This document shows positions 26,001 to 35,124 of a DNA stretch of 64,000 nucleotides, piece after piece (the first letter of the stretch is position 1; every line of letters starts with the position of its first letter). Below the pieces are notes generated by a model, which searched no databases, had not been told where the DNA came from, and worked only from the letters and a program-made list of their open reading frames with translations. Origin of the DNA: Augochlora pura (taxonomy: Eukaryota; Arthropoda; Insecta; Hymenoptera; Halictidae); the NCBI RefSeq assembly GCF_028453695.1, contig NC_135781.1, positions 24,489,640 to 24,553,639 of the forward strand. The letters run 5' to 3'. A program made the position numbers and the translations under genes.

Positions 26001-27741
26001 ATTCGAGATCATTGTAAGTGCTTAATAATTTTTAATAATTTATAAAGCCTTATTTCACTGACTGATAATCATATTCTTTCAAGGAATTAATTCCGATGTA
26101 GGTGGTGAATTATTTACATAAACATCATTTTAATCGAACTGTTTAATTAAATGTTATTGAAGAAAGAATCCAATTAGTAAGACTGTAAATTTCTAGTGGG
26201 TGGTTGGAACACACCAGAGCCAACAACCATAATGGTAGGAACGCCGGCAACTCCGATCACAAGAATGCTTTCGGTATCCGGGAAACTTTGGTGCGGCTGT
26301 CGCAACACCGTGAAAATTCTGAACACCCACACGTACGAGGTCGAACACAGTTTCGCCGTCAGCAACGACTCGTCCACGTCAGTTTCCTGCATGGCGAGTT
26401 CCGGTGGTCTCGGAGTTTGGATTTCTTTGCACAATAGCGCCGTGTTGCGACTGTTCCATTCTACCAGCTATGAATGCTTGACGGACATCAACATAGCACC
26501 GGCTGTTACCAAAATGCTTACCAGTAAGTCTCTACCTGGATACGGAAGCTTTTAAAAAGTAATTCTGAAAGAGATGCGCGTTATAGGGGCAACTTATTCA
26601 TTTGCCATTGGAATTGTTAGATTTATTCACAAGTCCTAAGTTATACGAATTCGAAGACGAACATCTCAATATACACTTCTATTTAAACATTCGTTTAACA
26701 AGTAATGTGAGGAATAATAGTGCACACATTCCTATACAAAGTGAACGTTGTCATTGCTTAATAAACGTTACCGTTGTCTTTAACACATGAACTAAGACGA
26801 ATCTATATGCGCTGTCTATGGTATTTATTTTAACGGAAGCTTTAAACTTGCTGCAGGTTGCGATGACATAATACGACAGCACAAGGCTGCTTGTCTTCGA
26901 GTTACCGCACTTTTGGCTTGCAACGAGTTGCTTTGGATCGGTACAAGCGCCGGTGTTCTCCTGACCGTGCCAATTCCCCATATAAAGCCATCCACTCAGA
27001 GGATGTCACAGCCGCCAATTGTAACCGGTGCGTATTGACGTCAGATTAAATCGTCTATAAACAAGCATCGTTATTGCTTTCGTTATAATTAGAAGCTGGC
27101 TAGAGTTGACCGGTTTTCGCGAAGTGTCAGTTCCGACACCACAAAGCTACAGATACGATCAATCATTCGTGAAATTTTTGGATCCGTCCGCGCATTTCTG
27201 ATGCGATAACGAGTATTTATAAAACCCTCTCTCACAGAAATCATATAAATCATAGGAGGTAGTAGTACCTTAGCTATCGATGTTCGCATCCGTTTATATT
27301 GAACGCGAAGAGATCTGCGTTCCTAAGAAAATTTATCTTCCTCCGAATTCCAATTTTGAAGTTCCAAACTTGATATTTGTATATAGATCTCTGAAAACGA
27401 TCGTTACCAAGGAACACTAATTAATGCATTGTTCTTTAAAAACGTAACATAATTTCAATATGATACTTTCTTTTCCAGGCATTCCCCATGGACACACCGG
27501 GCACGTGCGTTTCCTCACGTGCGTGGAAACATTGTCACCATCGAAACCAGATCCACGTCCGAAAGTGAACAGATACTCCCTGAAATCAAATAAGAATCAA
27601 CAGAATAATATCAATCGCGGGAAACTCCTGGTGATATCAGGCGGCGATGGCTACGAGGATTTCAGAGGACCTCAAGCTTCCGCTGAGCCGCAGGCTGGTC
27701 GTGAAGACTCGACCAATCATCTGCTGCTTTGGAAAGTGTGA
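473..27741 (+). CDS. ARHGEF17: ARHGEF17/TEM4-like Rho guanine-nucleotide exchange factor, 3' part of gene (18 exons)
   Basis: This protein should load GTP onto Rho-family GTPases (RhoA class for ARHGEF17) at actin structures. Exons by phase matching: 473-776, 1748-2048, 16835-16912, 19704-19781, 20750-20854, 21228-21344, 21945-22231, 23054-23191, 23314-23408, 23495-23717, 23879-23970, 24039-24306, 24951-25058, 25585-25875, 25946-26013, 26197-26523, 26857-27027, 27479-27741 (TGA). Together they give about 3.3 kb of uninterrupted reading frame. The order is a Ser/Pro-rich N-terminal part, a DH domain, a PH-like segment, then a beta-propeller. ARHGEF17 is favoured over ARHGEF10 because of the RPLRGPYGQML segment, PIRKTRAGLQFTCAAPT before the propeller and the C-terminal GGDGYEDFRG...NHLLLWKV. 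The true start lies upstream of the window. Family assignment is from memory of the family; the exon structure is seen directly. Confidence 0.9.
777..1747. other. Intron of RhoGEF, with a short hairpin
   Basis: Bounded by AAG|GTAACA and tttactcag|G. Nothing coding is visible. At 1466-1486 there is a perfect 9-bp inverted repeat (TTAACGCTG and its complement) around a 3-nt loop; its 3' half abuts a run AAACCTTTT. Confidence 0.6.
2312..2547. mobile_element. MITE-like element with TTAA ends (piggyBac-type)
   Basis: The left end is TTAACCCCTTGCACTAC. The right end, read inward on the other strand, is TTAAACCCTTGCGTCAC. That gives imperfect inverted ends directly flanked by TTAA, about 236 bp apart, with a T-rich, non-coding interior. 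TTAA target duplication with ends starting CCC is the piggyBac superfamily hallmark. There is no transposase, so it would be non-autonomous. Confidence 0.5.
6750..7650 (+). promoter_or_regulatory. CpG-rich island in the RhoGEF intron, possible alternative promoter/5' UTR exon
   Basis: Base composition switches sharply from AT-rich flanks to GC-rich with many CpGs. A purine-rich imperfect repeat (GCAGAGGCAGAGG and variants) fills about 6970-7040. A strong splice donor GTGAGTCC occurs near 7463 on the plus strand, which would suit a non-coding first exon spliced to a downstream RhoGEF exon. No convincing coding start is seen. The Arg/Gly-rich frame at 6762-7130 starts with GTG and follows from the repeat composition. 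Confidence 0.35.
13385..13470. repeat. AT-rich low-complexity stretch
   Basis: Irregular repeats of ATTATGCAAATTA- and TATATTA-like words with almost no G or C. Simple-sequence intronic DNA. Confidence 0.6.
14483..14563 (+). CDS. Candidate alternative first coding exon of the RhoGEF
   Basis: An ATG opens 27 codons (MTMNAGRKLISQTSVDSESN then ERVSTDR) ending at GACCGC|GTGGGT in phase 0, the phase required by the DH exon at 16835. Joined, the protein would run ...VSTDR-DTRTHVVVELYDTERSYVEAL, a short isoform with DH, PH-like and propeller domains but no N-terminal linker. The local sequence is GC-richer than the flanks. The donor is acceptable but not ideal, and no transcript evidence is available. 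This is an inference from phase and composition only. Confidence 0.28.
16099..16171. repeat. 27-bp tandem repeat, about 2.7 copies
   Basis: The unit ATGAATTATTTGTCACCAGA (first 20 of 27 nt) is repeated at 16099, 16126 and 16153 with only one or two substitutions between copies. The third copy is incomplete. It sits in the RhoGEF intron about 0.7 kb before the first DH exon. Confidence 0.9.
16835..22231 (+). CDS. ARHGEF17: DH (RhoGEF catalytic) domain exons
   Basis: Five exons encode the Dbl-homology helical bundle that binds the nucleotide-free GTPase. Exon 16835-16912 carries CR1, with VVELYDTERSYVEALQIL. Exon 19704-19781 (KYLQPLKSSENAG) and 20750-20854 (VPSILNHHEVFLEELRKRL) follow. Next come 21228-21344 (YTLFLDNWKSARKAI) and 21945-22231, which holds CR3 with LDQLLIMPVQKIPRYELLIQ followed by LLKHT. 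The conserved Glu in the TERSYVEAL stretch and the QKIPRYELL helix are the usual GTPase-contacting elements, so catalytic function looks intact. The first four exons are all phase 0 and multiples of three (78, 78, 105, 117 nt); the fifth ends with 2 nt of an Arg codon. Confidence 0.93.
18199..18448. mobile_element. MITE with TTAA ends and 14-bp inverted repeats
   Basis: Starts TTAACGCTTTGCACTCGA. On the opposite strand from 18448 it starts TTAACCTTTTGCACTCGA, so 12 of the 14 bases after TTAA match. The length is 250 bp and there is no coding sequence. TTAA flanks suggest a piggyBac-type non-autonomous element. Confidence 0.6.
18445..18650. mobile_element. Second MITE-like unit sharing the TTAA of the first
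   Basis: A further terminal sequence, read inward from 18650 as TTAACCCTTTGCACGCTAGC, lies 200 bp beyond the right end of the preceding element and matches its ends. This implies either a nested or tandem insertion or an extended copy with an internal end. Confidence 0.45.
19782..20749. other. RhoGEF intron (DH exons 2-3)
   Basis: AT-rich and bounded by CAG|GTGAGC and gttttag|G. I see nothing else in it. Confidence 0.6.
20855..21227. other. RhoGEF intron (DH exons 3-4)
   Basis: A short AT-rich intron between GCG|GTATGT and tttacag|T. I see nothing in it. Confidence 0.6.
21345..21944. other. RhoGEF intron (DH exons 4-5)
   Basis: Bounded by GAG|GTACGC and gcatcgtag|A. The frame running through from the upstream exon is intron read-through. 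Nothing else seen. Confidence 0.6.
22232..23053. other. RhoGEF intron after DH, with repeat-end motif
   Basis: Begins AG|GTAAAC. At about 22268 the motif TATACAGGGTG occurs, a common terminal motif of degenerate insect repeats. It is followed by a GC-richer 40 bp and then AT-rich DNA. The rest holds nothing I recognise. Confidence 0.5.
23054..23970 (+). CDS. ARHGEF17: PH-like segment and following helical region of the RhoGEF
   Basis: Exons 23054-23191, 23314-23408, 23495-23717 and 23879-23970. The first reads RAFVRHDLVTIASNQGTRKE then LFLFSDLLLITSIKRRSGTI, the typical beta-strand pattern where a PH domain follows DH. The third exon is a long amphipathic helix (HLREDCTTLVQLQELASTLH, then QQLEDLIKDMLVQAQRQLAE), likely coiled coil. 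The fourth ends FTKPDKRASWEESFNEAKQK, the last PH-like strand and helix. All joins keep frame (AG|A, AC|G, G|CC, CA|G, G|CG). In ARHGEF17 relatives this region is an atypical PH-like module. Confidence 0.85.
24039..27741 (+). CDS. ARHGEF17: C-terminal beta-propeller (WD40-like) exons of the RhoGEF
   Basis: Seven exons (24039-24306 to 27479-27741) encode a propeller-type domain with recurring blade-like strands: VWVCNSDGFVGQVCVLSL, MWLGMEDGCIHVYNC, VFVSLANGDITVYIRD, KLWCGCRNTVKILNTHTYEV, LGVWISLHNSAVLRLFHS, LLWIGTSAGVLLTVPIP and LLVISGGDGYEDFRG, ending NHLLLWKV-TGA. An acidic, Ser-rich insert (NSSSSEDSDSDDIP) sits in exon 25585-25875 between blades. In the family this domain is regulatory or a protein-binding surface. 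A good splice donor (CCTCG|GTGAGT, about 27761) lies only about 20 nt after the stop, so the 3' UTR may be spliced. Confidence 0.88.
24307..24950. other. RhoGEF intron in propeller region
   Basis: Bounded by AG|GTACTT and tattttag|A. Nothing coding is visible. The open frames at its left edge extend from the exon on either strand. Confidence 0.6.
25059..25584. other. RhoGEF intron with CACCCTGTA motif
   Basis: Bounded by AG|GTAATA and tgcatctag|A. It contains CACCCTGTACAATAT near 25549, the inverse of the TACAGGGTG motif at 22270. Otherwise it is plain AT-rich intron. Confidence 0.5.
26524..26856. other. RhoGEF intron in propeller region
   Basis: Bounded by ACC A|GTAAGT and cttgctgcag|G. 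AT-rich; I see nothing in it. Confidence 0.6.
27028..27478. other. Last coding intron of RhoGEF
   Basis: Bounded by G|GTGCGT and a strong polypyrimidine acceptor ctttcttttccag|G. Nothing else seen. Confidence 0.6.
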
Positions 27742-28009
27742 TGTGATCTAGAACGACCCTCGGTGAGTTCAAAATAATTCTAAAATCCCTTACTAAATTG
27801 AACGTCAATATACTATTCAAGACTTTATTATTTAATTATTGACAAGAGACTAAGAGTTTCTTTAAGAGTGAATTTTTGTGTGTACACTACACACAGTTTG
27901 AACAAACAATTCAATATTTTTAAGAACAAAGATGAAAATCTTTGTTCTGAAATCTTTGATGAAATCACGAAAGCAAAACAGTATTTTTATGGTATATAAA
28001 TATTCGGGA

Positions 28010-28200
28010 GAGTCTCCTGCATCTATATCATGCAACAAAAGTTTATTTATGATTGTAAATATCGAGAATAAATATTTCTTGCTGTTTTATCTATAAGAGG
28101 CCGTGTTAAAAACGGTACGAATCACCTGTTCCTGAAAATGTCCGAACAGCGCCATTAGACGAAGTGACAAAATGCTTAAACTGCTAGCCAAATTACGGAC
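28010..28200 (-). repeat. Dispersed repeat, copy 1 (inverted arm)
   Basis: Read on the minus strand, this matches the plus-strand sequence at 28385-28585 over its whole length. Shared blocks in the same order are CAGTTT.A..TTTTG, GATTCGTACC, and AAACTTTTGTTGC followed by ATAGATGCAGGAGA. The pair form an inverted repeat with a spacer of about 190 bp, just downstream of the RhoGEF stop codon. Confidence 0.7.
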
Positions 28201-28264
28201 GCAATTTTTTTCACGTCAGTGATGAATGTCGCCACCATAACTTTCCCTCAAAAGACCTCGATCG

Positions 28265-28350
28265 TTGATAAATTGCCTACAAGTTTCAGCGTTTTGCTGC
28301 AACGTCTTGTGGCGCTGTTTGGACACTTTAAGCGGAAGTGACAAGTAACA
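28265..28350 (+). repeat. Dispersed repeat, partial copy inside the inverted pair
   Basis: Matches the start of the repeat in plus orientation: AGTTTCAGCGTTTTG, then GTGGCGCTGTTTGGACA. It sits in the spacer between the two inverted arms, so the locus holds an inverted copy, a partial copy and a longer copy in series. Confidence 0.6.
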
Positions 28351-28384
28351 CCGTCTAGCGAAGAAAAGTGAAACTAAATCGTTG

Positions 28385-28870
28385 AACAGTTTGAATGTTT
28401 TGCCACTGCACCTGATGGTGCTATATTAACATTTTAAGCAACAGATGATTCGTACCATTTTTAAACTGGTTTCTTATGACGAAAACGGCAAGAATCATCT
28501 TTTCCAATATTTACATTAATAAACAAACTTTTGTTGCTTGGTATAGATGCAGGAGATTCTTCTGAATATTTCTGTGCTCTCAGAATTCTATACTCTCCTA
28601 ACTCTGGACATCTTTTAAAATTACAATTCCACGAAACACACAATTATAGAACACACATTCTTACTTCAATGAAACGAGAAAAATCTCGGGATCGACTCGC
28701 AGCAGGCGGAGCATGATGCAACAGTAATTAATATTCGAGAAATTTATGGATTCCACAGGCAAGGGTCGCAGTTCACACACGTCGGCATGACACGCCGTGG
28801 GAATCGTTGTCACGCGTGCGCTCGGCACGTGGTCGGGTCCGGGATCGTCCGATCGTGGCTGTTCAGGACG
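28385..28870 (+). repeat. Dispersed repeat, copy 2 (longest)
   Basis: The longest copy. Its first 200 bp pair with copy 1 in inverted orientation. Its right 350 bp match 32838-33210 in direct orientation: ACACATTCTTACTTCAAT, GATCGACTCGCAG, CAACAGTAATTA, ATTCCACAG, CAAGGGTCGCA, GCACGTGGTC. I see no conserved open frame across copies, so it looks like an old non-coding repeat. Confidence 0.75.
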
Positions 28871-31668
28871 TATTTGCTCGACGGTTTTTCAGAGAACGCG
28901 GCAAAGTTCTCTGGCTCGTTTTGGCCGAGTCGATCAAGAGCAGAATGTGGGAGGTTCGTTGTTTGCAGGGTGCCAAGAGGAACGGGTTCCGCAGCGTGAT
29001 GGGACCCGAGTAGGCGATTTTTCACCAGTTACCTTCGACGCTGACGTAATACACGATCAGACTTCGAGACCGGGTGGATCTGTTTGACAGCTGTTGAAAC
29101 GTTTTAGACAGAGACACGACAGTACTGTGTAAACGATTTGCTGAAATCAGCGTAGAGACTCTGAAATTGACTATGTAGATCGTTCAGCACAATCATTTAA
29201 CTAACGCGGGGCTTCAGGAAATCGTTTAGCAGAAGATTTGTATTTTTGCACTGGATCCAGAAATAATTTTTGCGGATTTGTCACGCAATCGCGTTTACTA
29301 TCGATGTATTTTACTGTTCGTTAAAGAGGAATGCGGGATAGACGGACTACGCGTGAATCTGTTTGGAGAACAGTAAATGGGGTGGCGTAATGAGGTACGG
29401 TACCTGGGAGAGCGTTGAATCGAGCTTATTATACAACCGACACAGGCCTAACTTTACGTAGACACTAAAACAGAGACTAATCCAATGAATTGTGCCAAAA
29501 CGAATTTATCATTGTCCATCGATCGACGCTAAGCAAGAACTGACGTACTTCATTATTCGTTTTCTTAACCGACATCAAACTGAATGTGTTCGTGTTGAAC
29601 GTGATGGAACTGGTCCAGACTTCGGACACTGGATGCGAGTAATCTTTTGAAATTCAAATATCTCTCGAGACAACTGTTACTTGGTTGTTGGTCGGGAGTT
29701 CAAATTATTCTGTTCCCTCGTGCGAACGCGACGAGAGGGAACCGATCGAGCAAACCGAGTTTGTCGAATGAAAATAACCGTGATTACGTGTTTAGTGAAA
29801 TTTTTTGTCCGCCTTCTTACGCAAAAAAATTTCGTCGCAGGCGAGAACGAAACGCAGATCTGATGGAAAAAGTAATTTCAGAGTCGTGAGATATTTTTAT
29901 TCGGACGAAGAATATTCCTTGAAGCTTCGCTGCGATAATTACCTCGGAGAAAATCAGGTTGAATCGATTGTGGACTGCATCGAGGGCTGCGAAATTCGAG
30001 AGGCCACTTTGTATAGTTTCCCCCGATCAAGGTGTACTTTTCTTTAAGTCTTTAAGCTCTTTACACCTTCCGCGCGGTTTATTCGCTTAAACGTATAGGC
30101 GACTCGTATACTTTTCTACAAAGTTCCAACGATCCACGGAAAATATCAACTATGTTATTAACATACAGCGTATTTGACAATAATTAATTGATATCGATTG
30201 TTCGAGTGATCTTACGCGAGACAAATATATCGACGACGTCAACCAAAGCCGATGAATTTTGGTTTTCGCGTATTGTCACGCTAAAGATTGTCGCTTAGAG
30301 TCGCGGGATACGGGCGTTCTTCAGCTTGGAACACTTCGTCCTAAAGATTGTTGTTGCAAAGGATTTAATTGTCCTCTTTTCCAAGGTACCACCTTTCGCT
30401 GAAGAAAGGTCTTAACTTCGTTGCAGTTGTAATATTGGGATCACTGATTCGAACCACAAGGCTAAACAAATTGTTAAGAACAAGACCAACTAAATTGTTA
30501 AAAAAAAAAAAACACAGTTGAATTGAATTTTAGTCTTCGCATGTTACACAGAAAACGTAATTCTGAAAAACATTTCATATCGAGTGTAACAATTGTGATC
30601 CCAGGATTTTTTACAATACATGTACTTGTAATTGTACCATGAATGAACAACAAAAATGAGATAATTGAATATACGAGAAAAATTGGTCAAAATGAAATTC
30701 TTTGTCGTGTATGCAAAAAGAGATGATTTACATCTGCAAGATAAAGAGAGCAAATGACATGATATGCTGAGAGCATATAATATACTGAATGGGAACAAGT
30801 GCTTGTTAGTGATCTTCAAATTGAGCTTCATATTGAGCTTGCTATGGCTACAAGTGAAATGTGACTTGATGTATCATATTGTATATTTGTAATTACGTGA
30901 AACCCCATTTTGAATGTAATTCCCTAAAACATCAATATCAGCTGTCAATGTACTTAAATGTTACTTAACATTGAAAAATTCTAGACAGTGTGATTGTCTA
31001 CTCCTAGACAATGTTACTTTCGTTAGCAATTGTATGCTCTATCTATGGAATATTTTATGTGATAAAAAGTCTTCCACTCATTGGTAACGGAAGACGCCAA
31101 CTTCAAAGAAACAGAATATAAAGAAACGTCAAATCTTTTCTCGAGTCTTCCTTGTTTCATTGTGTATATTTCGATGATAGCGAATTAGATACAATTATTT
31201 CTCTCGATCAGCTTTCCCTGTCATTATACCTCTCGACCTTTCGCTAATATGGAGCCTCATCCTTTCGTCTTACAAACAAACCGAATGTTCCCTCGACACG
31301 AAGTTTCTAAACAGTTTGCATGATTTGCAGTAGAATGAACTTCTCTCTAAAAAGAAGTGACCACAATTATTGACCCCAATATTATAACTTCTCCTCAAGT
31401 AGAATACAACGTACCTTGTTACTTTACAACTTTCGTATGTTAATCAGCGCTTGTTATTTCAGAAAACGGAGAACATTGATGCTCGTCGCGAAGTTTTTTG
31501 AAACATTGTACAAACCCGTTACCTAATTATAAACACATACACGGAAACAGTGATAAAAAGGCAGTCCAAATACACTAAACTAAGGGTTGCATCGTTTTAC
31601 TGACAGAGCCGGGTCATTCTCGTATATCTCAAGACTGAACGAGATCTCGGAAAGCGACACGGAAAACA

Positions 31669-31688
31669 ATGTCGCGCGCGCGCGACAT
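31669..31688. repeat. Perfect 20-bp palindrome with alternating CG core
   Basis: ATGTCGCGCGCGCGCGACAT is its own reverse complement and has a (CG) run of six dinucleotides at its centre, in otherwise AT-rich intergenic DNA. It could form a cruciform or Z-DNA. Confidence 0.9.
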
Positions 31689-32749
31689 AAATAAAACTCG
31701 ATAGTTTTGGTACACGATATTCTGACTCTAGATAGGAATTACAATTCCCATTATCGACTGGCTCAAACTGAAAAACGATCGCCGCTTAAATCGCTCCTCA
31801 AATAGTTTAAGACCTTTTCGATGTATTTTTCCTTGCACCTGTATGTGTGATGATCGCTTTCCACGAGCCTGTTTGCACGAGTCGGTCGCGTAGCTCCAAT
31901 CATCTTTGCAATTCGCGCCACTTGGTACTACGATCAAACGGGTAACAAGTCATACGAATCATTCGAGCAGAGCGTACAATTTCTGAGCAAAATTACCCAG
32001 CCGTGTACAGGGTCGTGTAATATATTTATCGGTGTAATTCCCACTATCTCGCAAGACGTTAATGAGATTCACGTAGAGAAGCAAGAACCATTGAGAACGA
32101 AGATCCGATGACGAACTCTGCCTTCGATGCTTGTCTTTCAAATGAATGTTAGATTACTCTACCGGCACGTGTAACCCTGTTGTCGATGCGTGGTTCTGTG
32201 TACGCGTGTGTATAACTAAAAAGAGTATCGTAGTGTGAAGTGCGAAGATACACGATCGACAATAGTCCGAAGCAGAGCTTGCGTGAATCTTGCGTAATTT
32301 CCCTTCGGTTGCCTCTGTTCGTCCAGGAATTGGTCGAAACACTTGTTACGGGAACGTTGCTTCGCCGACGAACGTGGTCAGGAGTGGAAAGCAGATAACA
32401 AGAAATAATATTATTTATTATAGCAACGTAAGGTATGCGAAAGTACACGCCAGCTGTATCGCGATTGATACTGTATGAATGCATCTGTGGTATTTCTAGT
32501 GTGCAATAAGAACGGTGTCATGTGTACAGCAACGATCGCGCTCGTAAGTTATTATTAATGTTATTAATGATAACTGGAGGCGAAACACGCAACTGCGCAG
32601 AAATATATTTGTATTATATGTATTCGTTCCTTCCTATTGGTGTCGTTATTTCATTATCCTGGTCATTTGCGCGACGAGTCAATTATCATAAGACAGCTCT
32701 TATTTCATTGAGTATTAGTCGAATAAAAATTAATCCTACATACACACGA

Positions 32750-33210
32750 AGCTGTTGTGGTCTGTTCAACGCCCTGGGGATATGCCGTATTCGACAGGGT
32801 CCCTTATGGAAAAAGCAGCGCCCATCCTCGACGTTTACAATTATAAATAAAACTTTTGTTGCATTGCATAAATGCAGGATATTCTCCTGTATATTTGATT
32901 AATATGAAAACATTCTGTTAATCCCGGATATGCTTTACAATTAAAATTACCTGAGATGTGTAACTACAGAATACACATTCTTACTTCAATTAAATAAGAC
33001 CTTCAAGTTTAAACAACGTTTCTTCCGTTCTCGTTATGAACAACTCTCAAGATCGACTCGCAGTACGCGGAGCATGGTACAACAGTAATTATTATTCACG
33101 AAATTTATCGATTCCACAGACAAGGGTCGCAATTACACACTATGGCATGGCGCACCGTGGGAGTTGTTACGCGTGCATTCAGCACGTGGTCATCGGAGAT
33201 CGTCGGATCC
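32750..33210 (+). repeat. Dispersed repeat, copy 3
   Basis: A direct copy of 28385-28870. The left part is weak; from about 32838 the match is clear (AAAACTTTTGTTGCAT, ATGCAGGA, ACACATTCTTACTTCAAT, GATCGACTCGCAGTACGCGG, ATTCCACAGACAAGGGTCGC). A 30-40 bp insertion relative to copy 2 lies near 33000-33045. Open frames here (33036-33221) are not shared with the other copy. Confidence 0.75.
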
Positions 33211-35011
33211 TAGTTACCTAGTTGTAATACTGTGCGAATGCTGATCATGTTTATTTTTTATACAGGATGAAGTCATTGAAAACTGATATATTTCTATTAT
33301 GCCATACAAATACAAGCGATTCTGAAAAGAGAAGCATATTTGCTTGGAAAAGACATTTATTAAGACTGAAAAGGATTATTATTGTAGGATATAGAATTAT
33401 CAAGTTTTAGTTTAAAAGCAGTCTGACTATTAAAATTAATTACGTACATTAATACTAATTACAAAATGAACGTATTTCCGCTTTATTAATATTTTCTTAA
33501 AAACAGAATAAAAGATTGTGAAATATACATGACTATGAATTTCACCGGAAGATATGTGTATATGTACAAGCATAAGTAATTCTGATGTTGTATACGCAAG
33601 ATATTGTGTACGTGTATCCCCCTTAAAATCTACTTGAGAAAGTACATTGTACGATTAAATACGATTCAACATTCAATACTTTGGTAAATATCCGCTTTGT
33701 GCTCACGTTTCTGTTCGTTTGCTCACTTGCATTATTTTATTGACTAGACAGTACATTTATATTTAGACGAATGTTACAGAAGTACAATGTATCGAATCTT
33801 GTGAAGCGGCGTTTGCTTTTCGTCTTGTTTAAGATTGAAATATAATAATTAGGTGAGTCGATTTTATACATCCTTAAATTCATTTTGACGATTAAACTGC
33901 GCATTTTAAGTATGCATTTACAATGGATAAAGCTGAATGGAAACAGGTGAATTGAAAGCTCCAACCAGCTTCAATGTGTTGCTATCTTCTTCTATATCTA
34001 ACAAGATTATTAAGACTGTAGAAGTATCAATTTTTATAAACATCAGCAGTTTATCGTTAACACTCGTGCAATTTCGCGGAATTGGACGACACTCGTTCTC
34101 ACTTGCGTATTGCAAATGAGTAGAGCTTTTCTTATTCTCGAATTAACACTGGAATGGCACCGACCGCTTTTCTTCGCTGAAGTAATCGTAGACTGTAGAG
34201 TACCTTAATTTATCGAATATTTTCAATTGTTCGATTAAAGTCTCAATTAAAAGGTTATCATGTTGCCAACCGAACAAGCGAACACAGCATTATGCCAAAA
34301 GGTAGCAGTATAAAATAAAGTAAAAAAGATCAAACATTAAAAAAATATATAATAAGTAATTGTTAAATAACGATAACGATACAAATATTTGAATCGAATA
34401 ACAGTTACTAAAATTAATAGTAGTCATTGAATCTATGTATTAGATTAACGTTAATGTTAAAATGTCTGAGGTTCGTAATCATAACTCCCTAAGTCAACGT
34501 TTATAAAAATGACGTAGAGTAATCCTCAGTGTTAAATCCCATCGCGTCATTATGTTCCATCGATCGTCACTCGCACGGTTGGCAAAGGATCGCTGTCATC
34601 CGCAAAACACACAGAATATCGCAACGCAGAAATTCTAAGCAGTATGAAAGCCTGATGTAAATTGTACACGAAATATCAGCGAGGTATCGTTCTCAACATA
34701 CTCATTTATTCCTCAACGACTCGTCGTGGTATCTCAAACTTCTACCAAAGAGAGATTCCAGTTAGACACGGAGCACCTTTGTCTACAGTCCAAACTCCAA
34801 ACCATGAAGTGCTCTTCGTCGTTTTCGAGTGGGATCATCGAATTCACGAAAGATTTTTAAGTCATCTTGACAATCGTGCGAATCGAGTCAATTTCATTGC
34901 GTGATCCATCAGTTACGCGAAGATCCTCCGAGGTTTTCGACGAGCGAGTCAAACGTAGGTAACGTTGTGACCCTCGACTCGTTTCCGGAAGATCGTTCGC
35001 AGAGACCTACC

Positions 35012-35124
35012 TCAAACGGACACTGCCACTAAGGGTGGATCATGCATTTCGCTGACGGGCGTGGAAGGCGCCTCGGTGATCGGCGTCGAAACATCGCCGC
35101 TGCTGCCGTGGTGATCTGTAGTTC
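35012..35124 (-). CDS. GPCR C-terminal tail exon
   Basis: A last exon too small to stand out as an open frame. After the acceptor gttggctcgacag, phase 1 (split Gly) reads TTDHHGSSGDVSTPITEAPS, then TPVSEMHDPPLVAVSV and TGA. The Ser/Thr/Pro-rich tail is typical of GPCR phosphorylation and arrestin tails. The final -LVAVSV could be a weak PDZ-type end. The match of phase with donor ACAG|GTGAAT at 35443 supports it. Confidence 0.75.

Larger units (their letters stand above)
27742..35011. other. Spacer between RhoGEF and GPCR 3' ends
   Basis: Starts with the RhoGEF 3' UTR and ends at the GPCR stop, so the two genes are convergent. Besides the repeat copies listed, it holds a CpG-rich patch (28780-29090, overlapping the end of copy 2), a 20-bp CG palindrome (31669-31688) and plain AT-rich DNA. 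No gene is supported here; open frames are short and composition-driven. Confidence 0.6.

Noticed and set aside
30440..30520. tRNA-like B-box word (GGTTCGAATCA on the minus strand)
   Set aside because: No matching A box, acceptor stem or cloverleaf around it.
32522..32902. 126-codon plus-strand frame next to repeat copy 3
   Set aside because: Runs into the repeat and is not conserved in the other copy.
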